Shown here: positions 46,075 to 58,202 of the stretch, piece after piece
How the letters are laid out: the number at the start of each line of letters is the position of its first letter
How positions within the stretch are numbered: the first letter of the stretch is position 1
From: Apoderus coryli
Taxonomy: Eukaryota > Arthropoda > Insecta > Coleoptera > Attelabidae
Length of the DNA stretch: 64,000 bases
Assembly (NCBI GenBank): GCA_911728435.2
Contig: OU452199.1
Span: forward strand, 37,211,253-37,275,252
Direction of reading: 5' to 3'
The notes under the pieces: generated by a model
Told to the model about the DNA's origin: nothing
The model's database searches: none
What the model saw: only the letters and a program-made list of their open reading frames with translations
Translations under genes and position numbers: made by a program

Positions 46075-46810
46075 TTCCTCAATCTGTATGTCTTGAGTTC
46101 CTTGAGGAGTCACATGAACTCGTTGTCTATTTTGCCTCTAAATATTCTGCTATTTCCTACAACATAGTGATTTGGGGTGGGTGCGAGAGTTTGGAGTCTT
46201 TATTTTGCAAAAAAGAGCGAGCAGATGTATTTTTGGTATACTATTTAGAGGAACATGTAGAGACGCCTTTAAAAAGAACGCGATTCTCACTGTCCCGTGT
46301 ATCTATACTTGTATAAGTTACTCAGAATGACTTATAAAAATAGATACGTCTTATGCCAATATGTGGGGACAATCACAGCTACCAAACGCGAGGAAGAAAT
46401 CAGCTACTACTACCTTGTGCCATACACGAATTTTTTAAAAAGTCCCTCTTATACGCTGGCAGTTATTATTTTAATATGCTCCCCTCTGACATTATATAGG
46501 AACTGCCAATCTGAGCCTGTGTTGCAAGTTGCGACAAATTTTGATAACTGGCGCATTCTACAGCCTTCAGGAATTTTCCGTTTTGATGAAATAATTTTTT
46601 ATAGTATTACGTCAGTGTTTTTTATATATTTGTTGTCTTTACTTGTATGTTTATGTTCGTACAGCGAATTTATTATTCAATTAACTTATTAAATTGTTCT
46701 GTATTTATATATTGACTTATCTGTATTGTGTATGTAAAAATGAACCTGCTGTCTATGTACATATTCGATTGTACTGTTAAAAGACCAATAAAGATCATTA
46801 TTAATAATAT
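46075..46810 (+). pseudogene. Jockey-like LINE 3' end
   Basis: C-terminal region of a LINE reverse-transcriptase protein: VVYFASKYSAISYNIVIWGG, CESLESLFCKKERADV, then ETPLKRTRFSLSRVSILV follow the pattern YFALFHSVISYGIILWG, QKRAVR, CRPLFK.L.ILT.PSLYI of jockey-group elements. A stop and frame changes follow, with NRYVLCQYVG and YLVPYTNFLK as later remnants. The element ends with CCAATAAAGATCATTATTAA (46789-46808), a typical insect LINE tail. Probably a 5'-truncated insertion that cut the transposase before it. Confidence 0.75.
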
Positions 46811-46953
46811 TTAAAAATGCAAACGAACATAATCTATCTTCAGTAATTTTCTTTTTTTAGTTTTCAAATTCCTGAACCTTTATATGTTTATTTATTTTTT
46901 TTTTCTTGGGTAATATAGGTTCACAAAATCATGTCATATCTACAAAACACAAC

Positions 46954-46987
46954 GTTTCGACAACTCCATTTATGTTGTCTTCCTCAG
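46954..46987 (-). ncRNA. Hammerhead-like motif, left arm of foldback
   Basis: Minus strand CTGAGGA-A-GACAAC...GTTGTC-GAAAC-GTT-GTG. Stem II is six perfect pairs with a 10-base loop. The base after GT is G, which is not a permitted cleavage base, so activity is doubtful. Confidence 0.5.
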
Positions 46988-47566
46988 GTACTCTACAAAA
47001 TTATTTATAATAAATCAATGGAACACAAATTTGACGTTACTGATAATATTAAAAAAATTAAAAACAAATAAAAAAACATTTAAAACCTCCAAAAGCAAGA
47101 GTATTATGTTAAAATAGGGCATTCTTACAAATTATCACAAATAATACATATAATTAATTTAACATTTTTTGTCAGTTTTGTTTAAAACAAAAATACACAT
47201 CAACAAAATATAACATAACAACCAGAGTAAAGAAACGAACAACATCTTCAAAACCGATTAACTAATCATAAAAATCCTAATACAGGACAAAAGGGAGATT
47301 CTTGAAATGATTTACATTCTTTACTTTGTTTGTTATGTTATATTTTGTTGATGTGTATTTTTGTTTTTAAACAAAACTGACAAAAAAAGTTAAATTAATT
47401 ATATGTATTGTTTGTGATAACTTCTAAGAATGTCATATTTTAACGCAATACTCTTGCTTTTGGAGGTTTTAAATGTTTTTTTCTTTGTTTTTTGAATTTT
47501 TTAATATTATCAGTAATGTCAAATTTGTGTTCCATTGATTTACATATAAATAATTTTGTAGAGTAC

Positions 47567-47600
47567 CTGAGGAAGACAACATAAATGGAGTTGTTAAATC
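47567..47600 (+). ncRNA. Hammerhead-like motif, right arm (decayed)
   Basis: Same as 46954-46987 inverted, but GTTGTC-GAAAC has become GTTGTT-AAATC, so the core is lost. Confidence 0.4.
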
Positions 47601-47639
47601 GTTCTGTTTTGTATCTATGACATGAAATAAAACGCCGGG

Positions 47640-49360
47640 CCCTAGGCACTAGGTGCCATGGGGTTAATCCGCCATTGTTGGCAACGATGAATAGTGTAAT
47701 TTTTTTCCACTGTGTTATATTTGATTCAAGTACTCGAATTTGCTTCTCAATAACAACTCTACTATCGTATATATTTTCAACGGCAAACTAATTAAGACAT
47801 TCACGCTTTTATAGACTTCAATTAAATAACATCGACCTATTTATATACCTACATACCTATTACTATTTTCTGGTATAGCCAATTATCGGATTACTACCCA
47901 GCTGAATCCGATTTATGTATACCTACCTCTTTTTTGTTATTTTATTTTTCGGTGCCCCCTTTAATTTGCTTGTTCGTCTGTATTTTTACGCTAAATTTAA
48001 TTAAAACGACAGTGTTTCATTTTAATCGGTTTCCACGGTATATAAAACCAAAAAATTCAAACAACAACGTTTTTGAAAACTCTTGCAATATAATGTTACT
48101 TCTAAAATATTTTAATCGATATTAATTAGACTTCTATTACTTGAAGTTTTTTTTTTCTTAAATTGTCACCAATTCTGAGGTTTGGCCCATTTGTATAAAA
48201 AAATTGTTGATTACCAATTAATGAGAGTTCCTATGCATACTTATATACATTATAATATTATCTATATTATTTGCTGATTATTTATTTTACCCCTAATTTA
48301 TTTTGCCTTTGTGACTCAATTTGCTGTACATCTAAAAACGCTTGAAGAGGCAATGCCGGACTTACCATCTTTGTTTAACACATTAATGTATTGCTGCAGT
48401 AATACCTACTATGCTGGACAGAATTGTGCAACTCCAATTGTTATTAATGTGTTTCAGTTTAACGTTGATAGAGCGAAATGCAATGTGTCATATAATAAAT
48501 ACTTTGAAAATAAAATACGTACATTAGTACATGCCTGCGATGAATGAATATGCAATTTATAGCGAAATACAACAGATAATCAACTCAACTCACATAAATT
48601 AGTAAACATAAATTTTTAAATAAAAAAAACTTTGTAAATCTCATAAAAATGTGTGCAGTTACTTGTTAGCTGATCAGTTTCTTTTTAATAAAAAATCGGA
48701 GACTAATATTAATCAATGTGGTAGTAGATAACAATAATTAAAAGTGGCAACTCGCCGTGCATATGGACGAGAGGCAGTGCCTTACGCTTAAAATGTTTTA
48801 ATTACGGCCAGTATGAATGTTTTTATTGACGTTGGCCTACTCTCTTTCTGCGATCGCCGACGGGCAAGCCGCGGGCAGGACATTGTTGCCTCATTCGATA
48901 ACGAGCATTAAATGGACGCATGATTTACATGACATTCATTTTCATACATACAATCTGTCAATCTGTGCGCCATTTTTTAACAGTAAAAAAACCCTAATTG
49001 GTTAAAAAGTTGCCTCATAGGACTAGCCGTCCCTGGTTTGGATGAAACGAATTATTAATAAACAACGCATATTGTGGTAATCAGTACTTTGATTGGATAA
49101 CCAGACACCAGTACTGCATTTGGCTTCGCAAAACCCACGCTGCTTAGTCTCTTTGACCGCTCTTTCCTTGCCTACGAATTCTGTCTGCTTTGCAACCAAT
49201 ATCAAGCTAACTGTTATTACCGCTATAGGCCTTGACTCAAAGTAGCCTAGTCGAGACTTTTGGTATCATCGGACGTCTTTTAATACATCAAACTGTATAA
49301 GCTAAACTACGAACTGCTTATTTATCTAGTGAGAATATTAGATACCAGTTCCGTGGACTC
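47640..49360. other. No recognised gene
   Basis: Two open frames draw the eye: 48311-48547, a cysteine-containing 78-residue frame without known motif, and 48817-49005, which begins with a signal-peptide-like MFLLTLAYSLSAIADG in a GC-richer patch. I can support neither as a gene. Confidence 0.35.
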
Positions 49361-49365
49361 ATCAC

Positions 49366-49732
49366 TTCCAGTTTTTGTGAACCGAAAGATGCGGCAAAGA
49401 AAATGGTCACAGCCCTCTTAGTTTCCGAGTTACAGGGTGATATTGAAAATATTGCATTTTGGGACCCCCTTCGTATCTCGGTTACCCTCTAAGTCGAAAA
49501 TGTATGCTCAGTCATCACTTCCACTTTCAGTTTTTGACCCATCTATAAACTGAGGATCCCTCTATATGCAATCTCAGTTAAAGGCTTCGCATTGTAGCTG
49601 TCCTTACGGAATATCTCAGTTATTTTTAAAGCTACTTTTTGTGATTCGAAAGATGGCCATAGCCTTCTTAGTTTTTGAGTTACAGGGCGATATTAAAAAT
49701 ATTGCATGCCCTTCGTATCTCTGTTACCCTTT
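49366..49732. repeat. Direct repeat, two units
   Basis: A unit with CGAAAGATG, TTTCCGAGTTACAGGGTGAT, AAAATATTGCAT and CCTTCGTATCTCGGTTACCCT (49366-49490) recurs at 49632-49732 with a few changes. It may be a tandem remnant of a Tc1/mariner-type MITE. Confidence 0.65.
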
Positions 49733-50104
49733 AACTTAGCCGATTATAACCCTCAAATAATGCTGATCAATGAAACCCCTTTTCTATTATTGAAATTCTC
49801 AATCAAGTGTCATAGGTATTAGTTTATTCATACCTACCAACTTTTATTCAAATAGCACTTATCAAAATTGCAAAGTACATGTATACATACTACTTAAAAA
49901 GTACTAGCTGTAATTGCTAAACAAATCAAGAAACTCATTGTAAAGTTTAATGTTTGCGTAGTGAACACAAAATGTTGGTATAGTAAAAACAAAATATAAA
50001 AACAAAATAAAAGTTTTATGTCAATCAATACGCTAACGAACCCCATTTACTGTGGCTAGGAAACCGGCGTTAGTAGGTAGAAATTCGCCAGGAAAGTATT
50101 CCTG

Positions 50105-50865
50105 AGTGGATGTAAAAAAGCCATAGTATGACACATATATGGCATTACTAGAAATTTTTCCATAATATGATATTTAGTACAAACCTTCAATTGATACGTG
50201 TATAAATTTTGATTCGTGAGTTATAGAATTTTGTGTGAAGCAATTGAGCAACAAAAAATGGAAAAAGTGAATTTCGAGTTAGTTTTGATATTTGATGAAA
50301 AAAAAATACAGTGGAAACCAAACAATAGCTTGATAAACATTATCCAAACTCTGCTCCATCGAGACAAATGGTAGAGAAGTGGATTGCTGACTTTGAACGT
50401 GGTCGTACCAGAACAAATGATGCAGGGCGCAGTGGACGCCGAAATGACACCGATTGTTACTGTGCACTTTTGGATCGATTGAAGGCTGAAATCGCAAAGA
50501 AACTGCCACATTTGCAAAAGGAAAAAGTGTTGTGTCACCAAGACAATGCACTGTGTCACAAATCGCTGAAAACTATGGCAAAATCGAATGAATTGTGCTT
50601 TGAATTGCTTACCCACCCACCGTGTTCACCAGATTTAGCCCCAGCGACTTTTTCCTTTTTTTCGATCTCAAGAGAATGCTTGCTGCAAATAAATTTAAGT
50701 TGAATGATGAAGTAATCGCTGAAACTGAGGCCTATTTTGACGAGAAAGTTGGAAAATCAATATACCCGTTGTTTTGCCCTCGAAGGCAACTATATTGAAT
50801 AATAAATTCGAGTTTTGTCAAAATTTGGTTTTTTTCTTACTTATCCTACGGACTGATGACCTGTT
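50105..50865 (+). mobile_element. Mariner (irritans-like) copy with internal deletion
   Basis: MEKVNFELVLIF near 50258 is the N-terminus of an irritans-type mariner transposase, followed in another frame by MVEKWIADFERGRTRTNDAG, RSGRR, then directly YCALLDRLKAEIAKKLPHLQ, KEKVLCHQDNALCHKSLKTM (with the second catalytic Asp, HQDN), LTHPPCSPDLAPATF (third Asp lost) and, after a shift, DEVIAETEAYFDEK and ALEGNY-like residues. The stretch with the first Asp is deleted at the GRR/YCAL junction. The 3' end TTATCCTACGGACTGATGAC (reversed) resembles the leader end, so the element is bounded at about 50105 and 50865. Same family as 3790-4175. Confidence 0.8.
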
Positions 50866-50869
50866 ATTC

Positions 50870-53140
50870 TTCCGATTTATACAGGAGAAAGTATTCTTCA
50901 ACATAAGTAAAATACTCTGGGGAGAAGGCCCAAAAAAAATCCGCTTGACCACTAAACGCGGCCCTGCAGATATCTATCTAAATACAACGCTCATACTCAA
51001 AATATCGTATATCGAAGTGCCAAGCATTTATGTTTTAAAATTAAAAAAAAAATAATAAACAGGAAGTCCTATTAAAATAAACATACTTTAGGTTATACCT
51101 AAATAATGTCAGCTCATTTAAAAAATTCGCCTACGTCACTGGATTGTACGCAAAAATATGTATAAAATACAGTTTTTCCTTTTCCTATAAGTTAAAAGAT
51201 AGCTGAGATAGAATTTCGCCCTATATCTCAAAAACGAAGCGGCCGATGAAAATTTTGTTTGCAGTATCATCAGGTTCACAAAAAGTATCCAACGCTCGCG
51301 AAAACCGCAAATCTCTATCTTTAAAAATAAGCGTGATATCCCGTAAGCCGTAGCCAAAATGGGACATACTGTACAAATCAGTTCAGCTCATCCAATTATA
51401 TTGGTACAAGTGTCTTAATTACTTATAACAATTATTTTAAATCACTTATACGTACGTAAATAGATTTATTATTACTTTTACACCATCTATATTATGATTC
51501 ACAACCGTGTTGTTAACCACACCGAATACAGCTACTTCATAATTCGATCGTAAAATATTTAAAACGCAGGTTTAATAAGTTTTTCCGCCAAACGACAATA
51601 AGGAAAACGCACGAGGCAAAAAGTCAAGAAAATTGATATCCTTTCTACAAAACAGCCCTCATAAAAATGTGTCTTAACCCTCTGCGATATTATGTTTGGG
51701 GTCTCATAAATTATTAAAATTTACCGCAGCAGTAGTTGCCCATAGACCTGAACGGTTATAAATGTAATAAAATGTGTTAATAAAAAGTTTATCGTTAATG
51801 TGAATGTTTTATGAAATCGTTAAATTTGTATTAAGGAAAAATTTATATACAGTACCTACAGAAATATAATATTCAATAATGAAATGGTTTAAGTTTCGAT
51901 AACAACGAATTCACTTAAGTTTTATGTTTAAATTTGCATACTAATATGCAGGGGGTATTTGTACGGTATAGTCTTTCTAATCTTAGTTTAAAATTATATA
52001 AAAAATCACAACTCGATATCCCTTTGTAATGTAATTACCGACAGCAGCCATTCATAGGCGCACCCTTTTAACTTTTCATAACAATACATGTCCTACGATA
52101 TTTTAAAAATCCTTTATGTATTAACAATTGTATGTTCATTTGTATAAAAGTATACTGTATTTTGCCTTGCCGCTCCAACACGGCAACATATAAACCTACG
52201 CTTTTGTTTTTAGAAGTTTAGATATAGATGCACACGTACCTAGTCCGCGTTCCAAGCAAGAAACATACCTTTATAATAATTAATACTATTGTTAATACTT
52301 GCTTCTGATATTATAAACTAACAACAAATTTGACTCACTTAGTTAGTGACGTTTTCTATAGAACGTAAAATTTTTATAATATGTGTATTTATCACATTAT
52401 TTTCAGACCTTAACTGATGATAAATATTTAAAAGAAGACGCTGGCTTTGCACATGTAAATCTTGATGCTTAAACTCCCAACGTGTTCCGCTCGTGTCGTA
52501 AATCGTGTCGTATACCGCCCGTGTCTGATACAGTAATTACAAAGAGTTTCATCAACTTGAGGATTTATTAAAACTTATTATCTAATGTGATAGATCTTCC
52601 TTCATTTTAATCTAAGAAAAACTCTTAAACAGACCATGGTTACAATATTCTGCCACCGTGTTTTACTATCGAACACAAATTTTCTTGTTTAAATTCCACA
52701 TTAAGTGTTCGCCATACCATATACCCAATATTTTTTCCAGTCACTGTAGTTATTTTTATTACTGTCGGTATCCTTTTATATCCCCATGTCAGGCATGATT
52801 TATTATACGTCTTATATACGAGGGAGAAATGTATCAAAAAACGCTGCATTCGATGCCCTTTTATAATGTAAAAAGGCAAGGGAACGGATAGCCCCGGTAG
52901 AATCGTTAAATTTATGTATTTTACATTGACTTTGGATAGACTATACGTATTGGCTAAATATAAACTAAAAATGTCTTACTTCTTCGCGTTTGTTCTACTA
53001 TAGACATTTATATTTCTCTCTCACACACCGATGGCACTGTTTAACAGTTATTCAACTTCGCATTGGCATGTTCCGCGCAGGCGCATTTCACGCAATATCT
53101 ATTTCATTCATAAAATCGCAATAAGATAGCGTGCTAACGG
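50870..53140. other. No gene recognised
   Basis: AT-rich sequence. At 53146 ACAGAGCCGGATTAAAA resembles the hAT-like end at 40054; no partner is seen. Confidence 0.4.
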
Positions 53141-53261
53141 GCGACAGAGCCGGATTAAAAAAAATTGTTGTATTTATTCAGTTAAATAGTTATATAATTT
53201 AAGGAGACTTGCGAAAATAAGATTTTTTTTTCATATACCGAAACATGCTTCGTTTTTCAGA

Positions 53262-53683
53262 TACAGGGTGTTATTTGTAAATTCCTGACGATGAGTTTTT
53301 ACTAATATTTCCGGAACGCGTCTCGATATCAAAATGAAATTTGGCACATCTTGACAGGGGGGTCAGAACAAATTTTGTCTTAACTTTTTTTTTGTGCGCT
53401 TTTATTACTTTTTCTAAAAAGAATAATAAATTTGAGACTTTTGTACATAAAAAATGTTCACTTGTTTCATAACGCTAGAAGAAGCCGTTTTGAAGATAAA
53501 TGACTAAGAATTTCTATGCAACGTCTCCAATGTTATTATACGGCTACGATAATACAAGAAACAGGGTGGAACTGCGTATTAAGCGATGACAGAATAACTT
53601 GTCCCTTTCGGGAAAAAAAATATTATTTTCGCTTGTAGAATGTCCCCTTAAATTATTTTAAGTTAATTTTGGAACACCCTGTA
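53262..53683. mobile_element. Nonautonomous Tc1/mariner element, 422 bp
   Basis: TACAGGGTGTTATTTG at the left and, reversed, TACAGGGTGTTCCAAAA at the right, flanked by TA. Beyond about 12 bases the ends differ. No coding. Confidence 0.65.
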
Positions 53684-53689
53684 TCCGAT

Positions 53690-54780
53690 AGACTAAAAGC
53701 AAACATAAACAAGAGAAAACATCAGTTTTTCGTCTTTTGGACTTAGTCAGTCAAAACATTATTTTTTGTATCAGTTTTTGTGTTGGACTTAAAAAATACG
53801 AAATCCATGTAAAAAAATAATCATTGAAACGTACACTATCTAGGGACCAGAGGTTGCAAAACATATTAATTCCAGGTGCTTTCTCCGAAACTCTCATTTT
53901 CAAACTCACTTTTACCTAACAAATATTAAATGAACCATATATATCAATACAAAACATGATATTAAGGCGATTATAATCATCCCTTAGTCATAATACAACC
54001 GTAACCGAATCCTAGTTATTATTAAACTAAATTTAGAGGCTTATATTCTAACAAAAAGGCTTAAAGGGATCCCTCAATTAATCAACTATCAGCGTATATA
54101 TATAGGTAATAATAGAAAGGAACAAATAAAAAGATGAGAGAAATATAGGTATTGTATATACCGTCGGTCGGTTAGAATGCTTCCTTTTTTTCTTACAGAT
54201 TATATAAAAGCCAATTTTGTGGCGGCAGCAGTGAGTTTCTGTTCGTCTTAAGGGTTCATCCCTAATCAAAAAGACAGGTTATGGCTATTATGTGTACTGA
54301 AAAAGTGAAGTCGATTGGCGTTAAGGCAGGGTCGGGTTGCATGGTGAAATCTTGAAGCGGAGCGTTTATCGAACGGAATAATATTCAAGGACTATATGAA
54401 TAAGATATCGTTGATGTAAGGGATTGTAATACGCTACTATCAATGATTTCAAAAACAATAATAATTGTACAGAAGATGGTGAAAAAAAAAAATTATATCT
54501 GTCTTAGGAGGGTGGTATAACTTATGAAAGCATTTTTATTGTGTTTGTTATTTTATCTTTCAAGATAGGCCACTTTTAGGGCGATAGACTTTTCCCAATG
54601 CATCCGTAACTTCTTCAATCGCTCAGAAAAATATGATGTCAAAATACTCATCTGTGACCGCTATAATTTTCTCAGTTCACGTGAACCGCTTACTCCTGAA
54701 CCAAGTTTCCATTTTTCAGCCGAGTTCAACCAATTTGGCCATAGCGCTTCAGTGAAAAGTTTGTACTACTACAGTGCTTA
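53690..54780. other. No gene recognised
   Basis: AT-rich sequence, no motif or repeat boundary that I can support. Confidence 0.4.
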
Positions 54781-54844
54781 TTTACAAGTACGAGGGTTGC
54801 CTGGATTAGAGAACAAAAACAAATATTAACCATCGAAAATCACT

Positions 54845-56170
54845 TTATTGTTTTTCAAAATATTCCCCATGAAGATCTATACACTTTTGCATGCGTTTGA
54901 ACCAATTGTCGAAGCACTTTTACCACTCTGATTGAGGTATCTCCAAAACGTGCATTCTGAATGCAGCAACCGCTTTTCAGGTGTAGAAAAACGTTAACCT
55001 CTCAGTTTGTTTTTTACGTACGGGAATAAAAAGTAGTCATTCGGTGCCAAGTGAGGACTATACAGCGGATAACTCATCAAATGGATGTTTTGGGTTGGGT
55101 GAGTCGACTGCTGTTTACTTTCGGGCTCATACGCGTAAATCCACGATTCATCACCTGTGACGACTGTACTTATAAATATACTAATTTAATCATTATTAAA
55201 ACTTATTTTAAATTAAAAAATTTATCTTAATATATACCTAAAACCGATTAAATTTTAACTTAAACTTAATAAATAATAACATATTTCTACAAATAGAAAT
55301 TTCTAATCCTACAAATTAAATAAAACAATTTTTTTATAAATTTATGCTAAAAAGCTCATCCCATCTAACAAAACTACTAACCAAAAATAAACCTAGAAAT
55401 TAAAATCATTTAAAAATAGTAACAAAATTTAACCTTTTTCTTAAGAAACTAGATATATTTAAAAACGATAACGTTTCATTTCTAATTATATTTTTATAAT
55501 TTTTATGAAACAAAAAAAATTGAATATAATTCGCTCTTTTAAATTCGAGAAAAATAAATAATTACAGTTAATTAATCAACCCTGATACACAAGGTACAAC
55601 ACAAAATCTTCTTCTTTATATTTAATTATATCACTCACGTAACAAATTAGCTATAATAAAACCAAATTTTTCGTAATAAAAATAAATTAAAATATACTTA
55701 TTTCAAGACAACGTATTTCGAAGCACCGCGATCGTATTTTTTGAGCATTTCTTTCGACCAATCGACACGAGCCTTTTTTTGAGCGAATGACAAATTGTGT
55801 AGGATCCAACGCGAACAAATTTTTTTGACGGTCAAATGTGTTTGCAATATTGAAGGTATGCTGGTCCCACTAATGCCTAAGGTTGTCTCAATCTCGTGAT
55901 AGGTCACATGATGATCTTGCAATATCAGTTCGCGCACAGCTTCAATGGGTTTCGTACAACAACTGATTTTAGACGACCTTCACGAAATTCGTCTTGGAGT
56001 GAACTACGACCACGTTTGAATTCACCATACCATCGATAAACACTGGTCCTTGATGGAGCTTCATCGCCAAAAATTGAATTAAGTTTATCCATGCACTGTT
56101 GCTGACTTAATCCACGTCGAAATTTGTAAAAAATAATCTGACGAAAATGTTCACGATTTAATTACATTTT
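54845..56170 (-). pseudogene. Mariner transposase, split and deleted
   Basis: On the minus strand: FRQIIFYKFRRGLSQQQCMD, FGDEAPSRTSVYRWYGEFKR (first helix-turn-helix), then after a shift VRELILQDHHVTYHEIETTL, GISGTSIPSILQTHLTVKKI, CSRWILHNLSFAQKKARVDW, SKEMLKKYDRGASKYV. After the 521-bp insertion: VTGDESWIYAYEPESKQQST (first catalytic Asp in GDES). A second deletion then joins TQNIHLMSYPLYSPHLAPND YFLFPYVKNKL, removing the block with the second Asp (HDNA), and the C-terminus HGEYFEKQ follows with one shift. The usual start codon is followed by a stop. Clearly inactive. Confidence 0.85.
55174..55694 (-). rRNA. Nuclear copy of mitochondrial 16S rRNA (numt), 521 bp
   Basis: Very A/T-rich DNA, low in G on the plus strand, unlike its neighbours. 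Read on the minus strand it shows phrases typical of the 5' half of insect mitochondrial large-subunit rRNA, in the right order: GTACCTTGTGTATCAGGGTT, then CTCGAATTTAAAAGAGCGAA, then ACGTTATCGTTTTTAA, then GGGATGAGCTTT, then TTTAGGATTAGAAATTTCTA. It interrupts the mariner transposase. The 7 bases TACTTAT occur at both junctions (55167-55173 and 55695-55701), like a target duplication. The assignment rests on recalled rRNA phrases; a partly different mitochondrial origin cannot be excluded. Confidence 0.75.
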
Positions 56171-56520
56171 TGGGCCGAGATGAATCTTTTATGTTACTGT
56201 AAACAACACAAATAGCGCTCGTATGTCAAAACGTTCTGAGTACGTATAACCTCAAAAATGTCCAACTTTACGATAGAGCTGTCAGTTGCCAGATTGCAAT
56301 ACCAGCGTTGCCCAATCCCGAAATATAAAAGGTAACCTTCGTATAACAACAGTAGCCACACAACTTGTTGAATAACCTACTTAAGGAAATCACCCTGTAT
56401 ACTTTCACGTCCATTATCTGAATCAACTTCAAGTTATCTTAGCAGTATTTTATGTTAATTTATATGGTAAAAACAATTCTTTTTACAGGGTTTCTCTGAG
56501 CATCTTTACAGAAAGTTAAT

Positions 56521-56870
56521 ACAAGGTGTTTCTAAAAAAGCTGGCCAAAATTTGTGAGCGAATTGGGGACATCTAATTATGAAAAAAACCTAAATTGTAA
56601 TTTTTCGAAAAGTCCTTATTTACAAAGATAGAGGGTGTTAAAGATGACTGCCTGAGGACGATTTTTTTGAAATATTTTCGAAACGAGTAAAGATGAAGTA
56701 TTCAAATGTAGCATATTTATTCACCTAGTTAAATGTCGTAAACTGACATAAAATTAAATAAAAAAGGATGACCATAGGCGGGTAAACGGGGGGGACCCTT
56801 CCTTAATTATAACCTAACTTTTTTTCCTTGTCATTTTTATTCATTTTCTGTCAAAAATGTGATAAAATAA
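56521..56870. mobile_element. Possible Tc1/mariner 5' end
   Basis: ACAAGGTGTTTCTAAAAAAGC followed by TGGCCAAAATTTGTGAGCGA is typical of the end of insect Tc1/mariner elements. A neighbouring end CACCCTGTAT lies at 56393. No coding frame follows and no partner end was found. Confidence 0.4.
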
Positions 56871-56874
56871 AGTT

Positions 56875-57635
56875 TTCTACATAAAAAAGGCATACTTCTT
56901 TTTTCTCGAAAAACTTAAAGGTTTTCGAGAAATTAGAGTTTGAAAATTTTGGGACAAAACTGGTCTTTAGTACAAAGCATTAATAAAACTTTGGAAAACT
57001 TTTCGTTAGCAAACTGTATTTCAATAGTTTTATTAATGTTGTTTTTGACCACCTATTTTAGAAATACTTTGTATATGAATTGTATTTTAGGCAGGTCCTG
57101 GCACACGTACAAACCTTTTATACCTCTTTCCTACCACTTTACGTATTATTATTTTCTACCTGATCTTCATCAGAAAGAAATATTCTCCGACAGCCTGATA
57201 ACATCTTCTTAAATCTAGCACAGTGAACTTGACTGACAAGTCGATAATTGGCGTGAACTAAACAATAAAACTACTAAAAAATAAAACATGAAAAGAGATG
57301 AAAAAGGTAATGATGGGATGCTGGGATTTTAAATGAAAATATGTTCTGACACAACAGATGGCAGAACAAATGGGATGGCGTGTACAGTAAATATTTTTCT
57401 ATAAAATAGTCCTCTAATTTCTTCCGACCTATTTTTAAACAATAATATTATTCGTATACTAGGTATAATGTGGTGAGATGGCCAGCAACTGTTGTATATG
57501 GAATTGGTCGGGGATTGTTGCACCCATGCACACTTATGAATTTTGTTTCGTCCTTAAGTTTCACTAAGTATATGGATTTCGTTGATTCGTTAGTTTTGTA
57601 ATATCATCAGAACAACATTTAATTAAATGTTTATA
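56875..57635. other. No gene recognised
   Basis: Open frames at 56940-57212 and 57329-57523 have no recognisable content. Confidence 0.35.
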
Positions 57636-57640
57636 TCTGG

Positions 57641-57665
57641 TTCCCCATAATAGACTACCAATTTT
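57641..57665. mobile_element. Solo end related to the 58.5-60.0 kb transposon
   Basis: GGTTCCCCATAATAGACTAC matches, with one difference, the reversed right end of that element (59950-59967). The similarity stops after about 25 bases. Confidence 0.5.
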
Positions 57666-58202
57666 ATTTAATCCTTATAAAATCTGATAGTGCTCTCTTT
57701 GTCGTCGAAAATCTGCAAAAAAATGACCGCTATCTATGTGACTTAACTTAAAGCTGCGCCGAAAGTGCAGCCGCAGGTCTTTCTATATGGAAAATTTGTT
57801 TTTTGCTGCATCCCAACGGGGAATTCATTTAATTACATATGCAAAAGTTCATTTTATGTACGACGCAGAGGGAGTTATCAACTATTTCCCATCCATCTGA
57901 CTTATGTTATTGAAAAATATATGATCACATCCATCCATCTGACGGCTCTCATGACACTGTCACTTTAGGTTATTATCACTTTTTCAGTAATATTACTTCA
58001 AATACACAATGACTTTTAGACTATTAATGTAAACAAAGAAAATTTGAACTATTTGACACAAGCAATTTGTCTGTCGTGTTAGAAAAAACATCTTACCATA
58101 ACCAAATTATGACGTGAAACTAGAGGTGTCAACTAAGCTAAAATAAGTGACACCAACGTTAGAAAAAAATATTATCAAATTATGACAAACCAGCGAACCA
58201 TA

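Larger units (their letters stand above)
46928..47627. repeat. 700-bp foldback element
   Basis: The left arm (46928-47239) and right arm (47318-47627) are inverted copies, for example TTTAAAACCTCCAAAAGCAA with TTGCTTTTGGAGGTTTTAAA, and CATCAACAAAATATAACATA with TATGTTATATTTTGTTGATG. The loop is about 78 bases. Near each outer end lies a hammerhead-like motif. No coding. Confidence 0.9.
54789..56343 (-). mobile_element. Mariner element interrupted by mitochondrial DNA
   Basis: The ends TACGAGGGTTGCCTGGATTA and, reversed, TACGAAGGTTACCTTTTATA are inverted and flanked by TA. Inside is a mariner transposase on the minus strand, split by 521 bases of mitochondrial-like DNA (55174-55694). Confidence 0.8.

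Noticed and set aside
48817..49005. Possible small secreted protein
   Set aside because: The start looks like a signal peptide but the rest is featureless and there is no evidence for a transcript.
51245..51285. CTGATGATACTG on the minus strand as a hammerhead
   Set aside because: No GAAA follows at a suitable distance.
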